This document shows, piece after piece, positions 56,541 through 64,000 of a DNA stretch of 64,000 bases (positions within the stretch are counted from its first letter, which is position 1; the number at the start of each line of letters is the position of its first letter). The DNA is from Candidatus Sodalis endolongispinus. Lineage in GTDB: Bacteria; Pseudomonadota; Gammaproteobacteria; Enterobacterales; Enterobacteriaceae. The stretch is taken from the NCBI RefSeq assembly GCF_018777395.1, contig NZ_JAFJYC010000001.1, forward strand, positions 2,046,001-2,110,000, in the 5' to 3' direction. The translations under genes and the position numbers were made by a program. The notes below the pieces were generated by a model. It was not told the origin of the DNA. It did no database searches and saw nothing but the letters and a program-made list of their open reading frames with translations.

Positions 56541-57860
56541 TCAGCAGCTCAGGGTGATGCGCTCGATTTTCCCCATAATCACAATCCAGGAAAAAATACT
56601 AAGCAGCGCCATACCGCCGACAAACATCAATGCCGGCGCAAAGTTACCGCCGAAGACCAGATAGCCGATAAGAATAGGAACCATAATCCCCATACTGGTG
56701 CCAACGAAATTGAATATACCGCCCGTAATGCCCACCCGATTGATCGGCGCGATGGAGGACACCACCGACCACGAAATAGCCGCCAGCCCGCTGCCAAAAA
56801 AAGCGATGGTCATAAACACGACGATCATCGTCGGCGAGTCAACATAGTTGGCGCCGATAATGGTCGTTGCCAGCAGCAGACCGGTAATGATGGGCGCTTT
56901 GCGCGCGAAAGTGAGCGAATGTCCCCGTTTGATCAATTTGTCGGAAAGATAGCCGGAGAGCAACACGCCACACCAGGCCGCCGCAAAGGGCAGCGTAGCC
57001 ATGAAACCGATTTTGATAAATTCAATATGGCGGTATTTGACCAGATAGATAGGGAACCAGGTCAGGAAAAACCAGTTGGCGCAAGTCTCCCCCATGTGAG
57101 CAATCACTAACCCCCACAATTTTCTGCTGCGCAGAAAACACCTCACCGGCACCTCGTCGTTCTCCCGCGGTTCGCCATTTCTTGCCGCGCTTTTCCATTC
57201 CAGACGCCCGCCGCCTTCGCGAATCAGGTCAAGCTCGGCGGCATTGGCGCGAGATTTCAGCGGATCGCGATATAACAGCCAAAACCCCAATGCCCACACC
57301 ACGCCGATGCCGCCCGTGACGTAAAACATAAAACGCCAGCCGAAGGCCACCTGTAGCCAGACCAATACCGGCGCTAGTAAGGACAGACAGACATATTGAC
57401 CGGAAATATAGACGCCGACGGCGGTAGCCCGCTCGCGCTCAGGCAGCCAGCTGGTAATAATGCGATTATTCATCGGATAGGAGAGAACTTCGCTTGCGCC
57501 TACCCCCAAACGGTAAAACACCAGTTGCCAGACCGTTGACGTGGTGCCCTGTAAACAGGTAAACAGCGACCAGACCCCAATCACAATCGGGTACAACACC
57601 CGCGGCGCAATTTTATCCACCAGAAACGATCCGGGGATTTGAAACGGGGAATAGGCCCAGGCAAAAGCCGAAAAGACAAAGCCCATCTGCACGGAGCTAA
57701 GCCCCAGCTCCTCGACAATATGTGGCGCCGCGATAGACAGGCTGCTGCGATCGACATAGTCGATCACCACCGTAATAAACAACATTAAGACAATAAAGCG
57801 TCTCAGCTGGCTGGATTTGGCGCCCGCCTGGGTGGCCGCTGGCCGTTCTGCTCCCGTCAT
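56541..57860 (-). CDS. MFS transporter of the sugar-acid (galactonate/glucarate) type
   Basis: 439-residue major facilitator with twelve hydrophobic spans, resembling the anion:cation symporter (ACS) family that includes DgoT, GudP and ExuT. Features are DYVDRSSLSIAAPHIVEELG after span 1, GFVFSAFAWAYSPFQIPGSF, the loop RIITSWLPERERATAVGVYI and WSVVSSIAPINRVGITGGIF. It is divergently transcribed from a GntR regulator and a dehydratase, so a sugar-acid substrate is the best guess. Which acid cannot be told from sequence. Intact. It does not occur at this place in E. coli, where ara genes are close by. Confidence 0.85.
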   Translation of the reverse strand: MTGAERPAATQAGAKSSQLRRFIVLMLFITVVIDYVDRSSLSIAAPHIVEELGLSSVQMGFVFSAFAWAYSPFQIPGSFLVDKIAPRVLYPIVIGVWSLFTCLQGTTSTVWQLVFYRLGVGASEVLSYPMNNRIITSWLPERERATAVGVYISGQYVCLSLLAPVLVWLQVAFGWRFMFYVTGGIGVVWALGFWLLYRDPLKSRANAAELDLIREGGGRLEWKSAARNGEPRENDEVPVRCFLRSRKLWGLVIAHMGETCANWFFLTWFPIYLVKYRHIEFIKIGFMATLPFAAAWCGVLLSGYLSDKLIKRGHSLTFARKAPIITGLLLATTIIGANYVDSPTMIVVFMTIAFFGSGLAAISWSVVSSIAPINRVGITGGIFNFVGTSMGIMVPILIGYLVFGGNFAPALMFVGGMALLSIFSWIVIMGKIERITLSC

Positions 57861-57986
57861 GGTTGACCTCGTTTTTTTCGCTGTTTGCTGTAGGTGACGT
57901 TAACTTTGATCAAATAGATAAATTTTTATAGAAAAATATATTATTTTTACGATCGATTGTATAAAACTGTGAGAAGGTTAACACTC
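57861..57986. promoter_or_regulatory. Divergent promoter region of the sugar-acid cluster
   Basis: 126 bp of strongly AT-rich sequence between the transporter and the GntR gene. It is the likely site of both promoters and the GntR operator, but I cannot point to a specific operator palindrome. Confidence 0.45.
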
Positions 57987-58661
57987 ATGAAGCCGCCGAA
58001 AGTCAATTTTAAGCAGCAGATTGTGCAGGACATGGTGTCGGGATTCTGGCAACCGGGTGACCGGCTTACGCTGAGTGACCTGGCAGGGCGTTATCAGGCA
58101 AGCCAAACCCCGGTGCGTGAAGCGCTGCGGGAATTATACGGTGAAGGTTTTTTGGAAATTGGCGCCGGCAAAACATTCCAACTGCGGCCGCTAAGCGTGG
58201 CGTTTATTGAAAATATTTTTGATATCCGCAGCTGTCTGGAAGTGATGCTGGTCAAAACTGCCGCCAATAAATGTCGCGCCGCCGATATTCTGCAGTTGAA
58301 AACCCTCAACCACGCGCTGGCGGAGGCAGTGAGCCAAGTGTTGTTCGACAAAGCGATTGAGAAAAACCGTGAATTCCACGATGTGATTAACGGGTTAGCC
58401 GACAATCCCGAGGCGACCCGCATCCTCAAGATGCACTGGATTTTTATTGCTTCGTTATGGAAACAGGTGGACTACGTGGCGGCGCGTTATACCGGCGTGG
58501 TCAGCGACCATGATGCCATCATCCAGGCTTTTGTGCGCCAGGATGCCGATGCCGCCGCCTCGCTGATGGGGGCACATGTGGTGAAAGCAAAATTTGAATT
58601 GATCGAGAAAGTGAAAAATCAGGCGTTATCTACGGGGGATGGAAATGAGCGATTTGCATGA
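57987..58661 (+). CDS. GntR/FadR-family transcriptional regulator
   Basis: 224-residue regulator, started at MKPPKVNFKQQIVQDMVSGF (57987) because GAGAAGG stands 9 nt upstream; a TTG-type extension of ten codons is less likely. An N-terminal winged helix covers about residues 5-65 (WQPGDRLTLSDLAGRYQASQ, TPVREALRELYGEGFLE). The C-terminal FCD domain has metal-site-like residues DIRSCLEVMLV, KNREFHDVINGLA and SDHDAIIQAFV. It overlaps the dehydratase start by 17 nt, so the two form an operon, and it probably controls the divergent transporter. The ligand is presumably a sugar acid (inference). Intact. Confidence 0.85.
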   Translation: MKPPKVNFKQQIVQDMVSGFWQPGDRLTLSDLAGRYQASQTPVREALRELYGEGFLEIGAGKTFQLRPLSVAFIENIFDIRSCLEVMLVKTAANKCRAADILQLKTLNHALAEAVSQVLFDKAIEKNREFHDVINGLADNPEATRILKMHWIFIASLWKQVDYVAARYTGVVSDHDAIIQAFVRQDADAAASLMGAHVVKAKFELIEKVKNQALSTGDGNERFA

Positions 58662-59787
58662 CAGGCCCGACGAAATCCGTATTGATCTTTGCCGAATCAG
58701 CGAAAAAACCTGCTGGCTCTTCATCTCAATGCTTACGCTTTCCGGCCTGGAAGGGTTTGGCGAAGCCACTCTGTCTGGACGTGAAAAAGAAGTATTGGCG
58801 CTGTTTGATGAGGTTGCCGCCGCGTTACTCAAAGCCCCCGAGATCTCCCCGCGCGCGCACTTTCCATCCGCACCCTCGCTGCCCCTGGCGGCGCTGATAT
58901 CGGCATGCGATCAGGCCCTATGGGACCTCAAGGCGCAAGCGCGGGTGCTGCCGCTGTGCGCCCTGCTAAGCCCGGCACCGGACATCAGCGTTTACGCCAA
59001 TATTAACCGCAAAACCGTCGACCGCTCGCCGGCGGGGTTTGCCGCCAGCGCCCGCACGGCCATCGCCTTCGGGCACACTGCCATCAAAATCGCGCCGTTC
59101 GATGAGGTCAACTGCCGTCGCCAGCCCCCTGCTGAGGCCATCGCAGCGCTGCAAAAAGGAATAGAGCGCATTGATCATGTCAGAAACGCCATCGGCGCGG
59201 ATATCCGCCTGATGGTAGATTGCCATTGGCGCCTGGATTTACCCACGGCGCAAGCATTATTGACCTTAACAGAACGCTATCACCTGCACTGGCTGGAATG
59301 CCCGTTGCCGGAAACGCGCGCCGACTTGGATGATTTGATCGCGGTCAAAGCGCAGGCGAGCGCACAGCGCGTCCTGCTGGCGGGCTGCGAGGAAAACATC
59401 AGGACGGAGAGCTTTGCCCCTTTCTGGGACAAACGCGTTTATGACGTTTATATGCCCGATGCGAAGTATGTCGGCGGCATCGAGGAGATGATGACGGTGG
59501 CCGCAAATATCCAGCAGCAAGGTGCGACCTTTTCTCCGCATAATCCCTCCGGTCCCGTTTGCGATGCCGTCAGCGCCCATGTCTGCGCCGCCGTGAGTGG
59601 CGCGGGCATGCTGGAAATGCGATTTGATGAAACGCCGCTGTTCCCGGCCCTGATTGGCAGCGGGCCAAAGGCCGTCAAGCGCGGAAAGGTGGCTATTTCG
59701 CAATGCCCCGGGCTCGGCGTGTTATTGGATAAGGCACTGGTTGAGAAATATGCACTCACCAGTCAAACGACTAAACGCCGTAGCTGA
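58645..59787 (+). CDS. Enolase-superfamily sugar-acid dehydratase-like protein
   Basis: 380-residue mandelate racemase/muconate lactonizing enzyme family protein. I start at MSDLHDRPDEIRIDLC (58645), 7 nt after GGGGG, rather than two codons earlier. Barrel residues, numbered from this start: Lys148 in HTAIKIAPF, metal ligands Asp192 in LMVDCHWRL, Glu218 in WLECPLPE and Glu249/250 in AGCEENI, then Asp272 in MPDAKYVGG and His299 in SPHNPSGP. The DxH pattern at Asp192/His194 together with His299 is like galactonate-type dehydratases. The family usually has KxK at Lys148; here it is KIA. With the neighbouring transporter and GntR gene it probably acts on an aldonate, unproven. Confidence 0.82.
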   Translation: MSDLHDRPDEIRIDLCRISEKTCWLFISMLTLSGLEGFGEATLSGREKEVLALFDEVAAALLKAPEISPRAHFPSAPSLPLAALISACDQALWDLKAQARVLPLCALLSPAPDISVYANINRKTVDRSPAGFAASARTAIAFGHTAIKIAPFDEVNCRRQPPAEAIAALQKGIERIDHVRNAIGADIRLMVDCHWRLDLPTAQALLTLTERYHLHWLECPLPETRADLDDLIAVKAQASAQRVLLAGCEENIRTESFAPFWDKRVYDVYMPDAKYVGGIEEMMTVAANIQQQGATFSPHNPSGPVCDAVSAHVCAAVSGAGMLEMRFDETPLFPALIGSGPKAVKRGKVAISQCPGLGVLLDKALVEKYALTSQTTKRRS

Positions 59788-59899
59788 CACCTCGCCGGTC
59801 CTGCTTCCCTGGTCAGCGCATTCGGGGAAAACACGGCCGTGGGCCCCCGTCAGCGCGTTAGGCCCCCTCGTCCGGGCGCGCCGCGGTCGCCAGTTAAGC

Positions 59900-60379
59900 T
59901 TAAAACCGCAGCACATGCCACAGCAGGCCGGCGTACAACGGCATCAGCGGATAGCGCACTAGCAGAACGATGGCCGCCACGGCCGCCAGCGCCAGCAGCG
60001 GCGCCAGCCAGCGCAGCCGCGCGGCGGGCAGCCAGCGGCTCAGACGATCCGGCGCCCGCCTGGTGCTGCGCCCCCAGCGCCATAGCAGCCAGCAGGCCAA
60101 CCAGAGCAACAGCGCGCTGCACAGCAGCAGGAGACGGAACTGGCCGGTACTTTCACCCGCCGGGATACTGATCGCCACCCCCGCCAAAATACCGGGCAGC
60201 AGATACACCGGCGGCCAACTCACGCAGCCGATAATGTTCGGTATGGCGAATTTATAGGGCGAGAGATCCAGCATGCCGGCCACCAACGGCACCAGCGGTC
60301 GGGTCGGCCCGATGAAACGCCCCACCAGGATAGTCATCATGCTATGCCGGTGCAGCGCATGCTCGGTTTTAGTTAACAT
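59900..60379 (-). pseudogene. yabI: DedA-family membrane protein YabI, 5' truncated
   Basis: C-terminal 159 residues of a DedA/SNARE-associated membrane protein (E. coli 254). It begins MLTKTEHALHRHSMMTILVG, equivalent to LLDKTEHALHQHSM near residue 98, and keeps the DedA motif GRFIGPTRPLVPLVAGMLDL and the last membrane spans. The first ~97 residues are missing; upstream on this strand the sequence is antisense to the polB fragment. The remaining frame could be translated from 60379, but loses the first half of the fold. The truncation point is the deletion scar described at 60380. Confidence 0.88.
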
Positions 60380-60381
60380 GG

Positions 60382-61338
60382 ATCGGTGCTTTCGTCGACC
60401 AGCTCTGGCAGGGGCGGGAGCGCGCCAAACGCGACCATAACGCGCCGCTGTCCCAAGCGATGAAAATCATCATGAACGCATTTTACGGCGTGCTGGGCGC
60501 GCCAGGCTGTCGGTTTTTTGACAATCGGCTGGCCTCCTCCATCACCCTGCGCGGCCACGCCATCATGCACCAGACGCGGGAGCTTATCGAGGCAGAGGGC
60601 TATCCGGTTATCTACGGCGATACCGACTCCACTTTTGTCTGGCTCAAACGCCCCTTGGCTCAGGACGCGGCGGTGGCCATCGGTCAGGCGCTGGTGAGCA
60701 AAATCAACGACTGGTGGCGAGACCACCTGCGCCAGCAGTGGAACCTCGACAGCGCCCTGGAGCTGGAATTCGAGACGCATTTCAGCCGTTTTTTGATGCC
60801 AACCATCCGCGGCGCGGAGCTGTGCAGTAAAAAACGCTATGCCGGGCTGGTACAGGACGAGCAAGGGGAAAGGATGGTGTTTAAAGGGCTGGAAACGGTT
60901 CGCAGCGATTGGACGCCGCTGGCCCAGCAGTTTCAGCAGCAACTCTATGAGCGCATTTTTCGCCGCCAGCCGTATCAGTCTTTCGTGCGCGATTACGTGC
61001 TTCAAACGCTCGATGGCCGCTTCGACGACAGACTGATTTATCGCAAGCGGCGGCGCAAACTTGGCGAATACGAACGCAACATCCCGCCCCAGGCCCGCGC
61101 GGCGCGCATCGCCGATGATTATAATCAGCGCCAGCAACGCACGCAGTAGTATCAGAATGGCGGTTGGATTAGCTATGCCATGACTACCGCCGGCCACGAG
61201 CCGCTGGAATGCCGCCAGAACCCGCCGGATTATGATCATTATCTCAGCAAGCAGTTGCAGCCGGGGGCGGACGCGATCCTGCCTTTTATGCAGGATGATT
61301 TTGCTACTCTTGTATCGGGTCAAATGGGATTGTTTTGA
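60382..61338 (+). pseudogene. polB: DNA polymerase II, 5' truncated with in-frame amber
   Basis: C-terminal third of family B Pol II. The readable part starts FVDQLWQGRERAKRDHNAPL, then SQAMKIIMNAFYGVLG (motif B), and includes motif C YGDTDSTFVWL, ETHFSRFLMPTIRGAELCS and KKRYAGLVQDEQGERMVFKG. A TAG at 61147-61149 interrupts the frame after QRQQRTQ, and the same frame goes on YQNGGWISYAMTTAGHEPLE to SGQMGLF, ending TGA at 61336-61338. The exonuclease domain and palm start are gone. The 5' end abuts truncated yabI, so the SOS polymerase is lost. Confidence 0.92.
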
Positions 61339-61514
61339 TTGGCGGGGCGATTGGCAGGTGAAGGCGCCGTCGCCATCTATTACCATAGCGCCCTCAACGC
61401 GTAATGTTAACCTCTGACCCCGTTTCATGCCGTGTAAGTTCAGGCTTGCGCCTGCCACGGCCAGCCGCGCTATTGCCGGTAATTTAGCCCAATACAACAC
61501 TGAGCCGAGAATTT
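61339..61514. other. polB-rapA intergenic region
   Basis: 176 bp between the polB remnant and rapA. It should contain the rapA promoter; nothing else is recognised. Confidence 0.5.
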
Positions 61515-64000
61515 ATGCCTTTTACGCTAGGTCAACGCTGGATAAGCGATACTGAAAACGAGCTGGGACTGGGTACCGTCGTTGCCCAGGACGCACGGAT
61601 GGTCACCCTGTTGTTTTCCGCCAGCGGTGAAAACCGCCTCTACGCCCGTAGCGACGCCCCGATTACCCGGGTGATGTTCAATCCCGGTGATACCGTTAGC
61701 AGCCACGAAGGCTGGCAGCTTTTGATCGACACCGTCGAGGAATACAGAGGGCTTGCTGACCTACACCGGTACACGTCTGGATAACGGTGAAACCGGCTGT
61801 GCGCTGCGCGAAGTATTGCTCGATAGCAAACTGACCTTCAGCAAACCGCAAGATCGCCTGTTTGCCGGCCAAATCGACCGCATGGACCGTTTCGCGCTGC
61901 GCTACCGCGCACGCAAGTTTTACAGCGAGCAGTTTCGCGCGTCGTGGAACGGCCTGCGTGGCATCCGCGCCAGCCTTATTCCCCATCAGTTGCATATCGC
62001 CGCCGAAGTAGGCCAGCGCCACGCCCAGCGCTTCCTGCTGGCGGACGAAGTGGGGCTGGGAAAAACCATTGAAGCCGGCATGATAATCCATCAGCAGTTG
62101 CTGACCTGGCGCGCGGAGCGGGTGCTGATTGTCGTTCCGGAATCGCTGCTGCATCAATGGCTCGTGGAGATGCTGCGCCGCTTTAATCTGCATTTTTCTA
62201 TCTTCGACGATGAGCGCTACAGCCAATCCCTGCTCGACAGCGACAACCCTTTTGAAACCGAGCAATTGGTGCTGTGTTCGCTGGATTTCGTGCGGCGCAA
62301 TAAAGAGCGGCTGACGCACTTGACCGAGGCGGAGTGGGACATGCTGGTGGTGGATGAAGCCCACCATCTGGCCTGGAGCGACACCGCCCCCAGACGAGAA
62401 TATCAAGTGGTTGAACAATTGGCGCAACATATCCACGGCGTGCTGCCGCTGACCGCCACGCCGGAGCAATTGGGCATGCAAAGCCATTTCGCCCGTCTGC
62501 GTCTGCTGGACCCGGACCGCTTTCATGACTATCAGGCGTTTGTCGACGAACAGCAGCGCTACCGCCCGATGGCCGATACCGTGGCGTTGCTGCTAAACGA
62601 CGAGCCGCTGGATGCCGCGGCCATGGCGGTGCTGGCTGAGATGCTCGGCGGGCAAAATGCCGATGCGCTGCTGGCCCGCGTCAATGAGCAGGGGGCGGCC
62701 GCCCTGGACGCGCGTCGTCGGCTCACGGCCATGTTAATGGACAGCCACGGCACCAGCCGGGTCATGTTCCGCAATACCCGCCAGGGTTTGAAAGGCTTCC
62801 CGACGCGCCGGCTGCACTCCTGCGCCCTGCCGCTGCCCGCGCAATACCTGACGGCCTTCAAAGTGGCCGGCATCATGGGCGGCAACCAGGGGCTGGATGA
62901 GCGCGCGCGTCATATGCTCTTACCCGGAACAAATCTTTCAGCAATTTGAGGGGCAAAATGCCACCTGGTGGAATTTCGACCCGCGCGTGCAATGGCTGGT
63001 AGACTTCCTGCTCGACCAGCGCCAGGAAAAAGTGCTGGTGATCTGCGCCCATGCCGGCACGGCGCTGCAATTGGAGCAGGTATTACGCGAACGGGAAGGC
63101 ATCCGCGCTGCGGTGTTTCATGAAAGTTTATCGCTGGTGGATCGCGACCGCGCCGCGACGTATTTCGCCTCAGCGGAAGACGGCGCGCAGGTGCTTCTGT
63201 GCTCGGAAATCGGTTCCGAAGGCCGCAACTTCCAGTTCGCCAGCCAGATGGTGATGTTCGACCTGCCCTTTAATCCGGATCTGCTTGAGCAACGTATCGG
63301 TCGTCTGGACCGCATCGGCCAGAGCCGGGACATCCAGATCCATGTTCCTTATCTGGAGCAATCGGCGCAGGCGGTGCTGCTGCGCTGGTACCATGAAGGG
63401 CTGGATGCCTTCGAGCATACTTGCCCCACCGGCCGCGCGCTGTATGACGAGGCGTTCCAGACCTTGCAAGGCTATCTGGCGGAGCCGGGCGCGCTTACCG
63501 GCCTGACGGCGTTTATCCACGATTGCCGCGCGCGTCACGATGCGCTGAAGGCGCAAATGGAGCAGGGCCGCGACCGCTTGCTTGAGCTGCACTCCAACGG
63601 CGGCGAGCCGGCGCGCGTTCTGGCGCAGACCATCGCCGAGCAGGATAACGACAGCCAACTGGTGAATTTTGCCCTTAATCTTTTTGATATCATCGGCATA
63701 AGTCAGGAGGACCGCAGCGACAACCTCCTGGTGCTCAAACCGTCTGATCATATGCTGGTACCTGATTTCCCCGGCGTGCCGGAAGAGGGCTGTACCATTA
63801 CCTTTAACCGCAATCAGGCGCTGGCGCGCGAAGAAACGCAGTTTATCAGTTGGGAACACCAGATCATTCGTAATGGCCTCGATTTGGTTCTGTCGAGCGG
63901 AAGCGTCAGCAGCGCGCTGTCGCTGCTGAAAAACAAAGTCCTACCGGTCGGCACCCTGTTATTGGAGCTGATTTACGTCGTGGAGTCCCAGGCCCCGCGC
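61515..64000 (+). pseudogene. rapA: RNA polymerase-associated ATPase RapA, two frameshifts, 3' end outside window
   Basis: SWI2/SNF2-type protein that recycles RNA polymerase (968 residues in E. coli). Frame 1 ([20 protein letters not shown]) fails after VEEYRG near 61750, and the family sequence resumes at [11 protein letters not shown] one frame over: one extra base. That frame carries Walker [21 protein letters not shown] and the DEAH box [11 protein letters not shown], then fails near 62920 (RHMLLPGTN). Removing one T restores [13 protein letters not shown]. The third frame is clean to the window end ([17 protein letters not shown]) and includes [20 protein letters not shown] and [11 protein letters not shown]. 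About 140 C-terminal residues lie outside. Inactivation looks recent. Confidence 0.9.

Overview
This is a gammaproteobacterial, enterobacterial-type chromosome segment. It follows the Escherichia coli 1.5-2.7 min gene order almost unbroken: lpd-aceF-aceE-pdhR / aroP / ampE-ampD / nadC-ppdD-hofB-hofC / guaC / coaE-zapD-yacG / mutT-secA-secM / lpxC / ftsZ-ftsA-ftsQ-murC-murG-ftsW-murD-mraY-murF-murE-ftsI-ftsL-rsmH-mraZ / cra / ilvH-ilvI / leuL-leuABCD / sgrS-sgrR / thiBPQ / yabI / polB / rapA. Protein identity to the enteric families is high, but many genes carry fresh frameshifts, nonsense codons or small deletions, and one insertion sequence is present. That mix of high GC and recent, still readable pseudogenes fits a young insect endosymbiont of the Sodalis group. 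It looks more eroded than S. glossinidius as I remember it, since thiP is broken here; this host call is inference.

Layout. 1-6.9 kb: pyruvate dehydrogenase operon with its repressor PdhR and a clean PdhR operator. 7.4-8.8 kb: an IS2-group (IS3 family) element just upstream of aroP, bounded by a 15-bp direct repeat. 8.8-19.3 kb: aroP, ampDE, nadC, a type IV pilin cluster whose ATPase gene hofB is broken, guaC, coaE-zapD-yacG and mutT, with two intergenic tandem-repeat tracts. 19.4-24.3 kb: secA, secM with a diverged arrest motif, a DUF721/DciA-like gene and lpxC. 24.4-40.4 kb: the division and cell wall (dcw) cluster. It is complete except that ddlB is absent and murF is split by one missing T in a homopolymer. 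Three MraZ boxes precede mraZ.

40.4-50.5 kb: alaE placed between mraZ and cra, then ilvIH and leuLABCD. ilvI, leuA, leuB and leuC are each interrupted, while ilvH, leuD and the leuL attenuator remain. Branched-chain amino acid synthesis from this locus is therefore probably failing. 50.5-56.4 kb: a probable sgrS RNA, a doubly frameshifted sgrR, a TPP riboswitch and thiBPQ with thiP broken. 56.5-59.8 kb: an intact sugar-acid cluster (MFS transporter, GntR regulator, enolase-superfamily dehydratase) where E. coli has the ara region. 59.9-61.3 kb: a deletion scar joining a 5'-truncated yabI to a 5'-truncated polB. 61.5-64 kb: rapA with two frameshifts, running off the window.

How it fits together: the intact genes cover central carbon entry (PDH), peptidoglycan and division, secretion, NAD, CoA and nucleotide maintenance. 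The broken genes are mostly dispensable in a host: leucine and isoleucine/valine synthesis, pilus assembly, sugar-phosphate stress, thiamine uptake, DNA Pol II and RapA. murF is the exception, being normally essential. I see no rRNA, tRNA, CRISPR array or phage genes.
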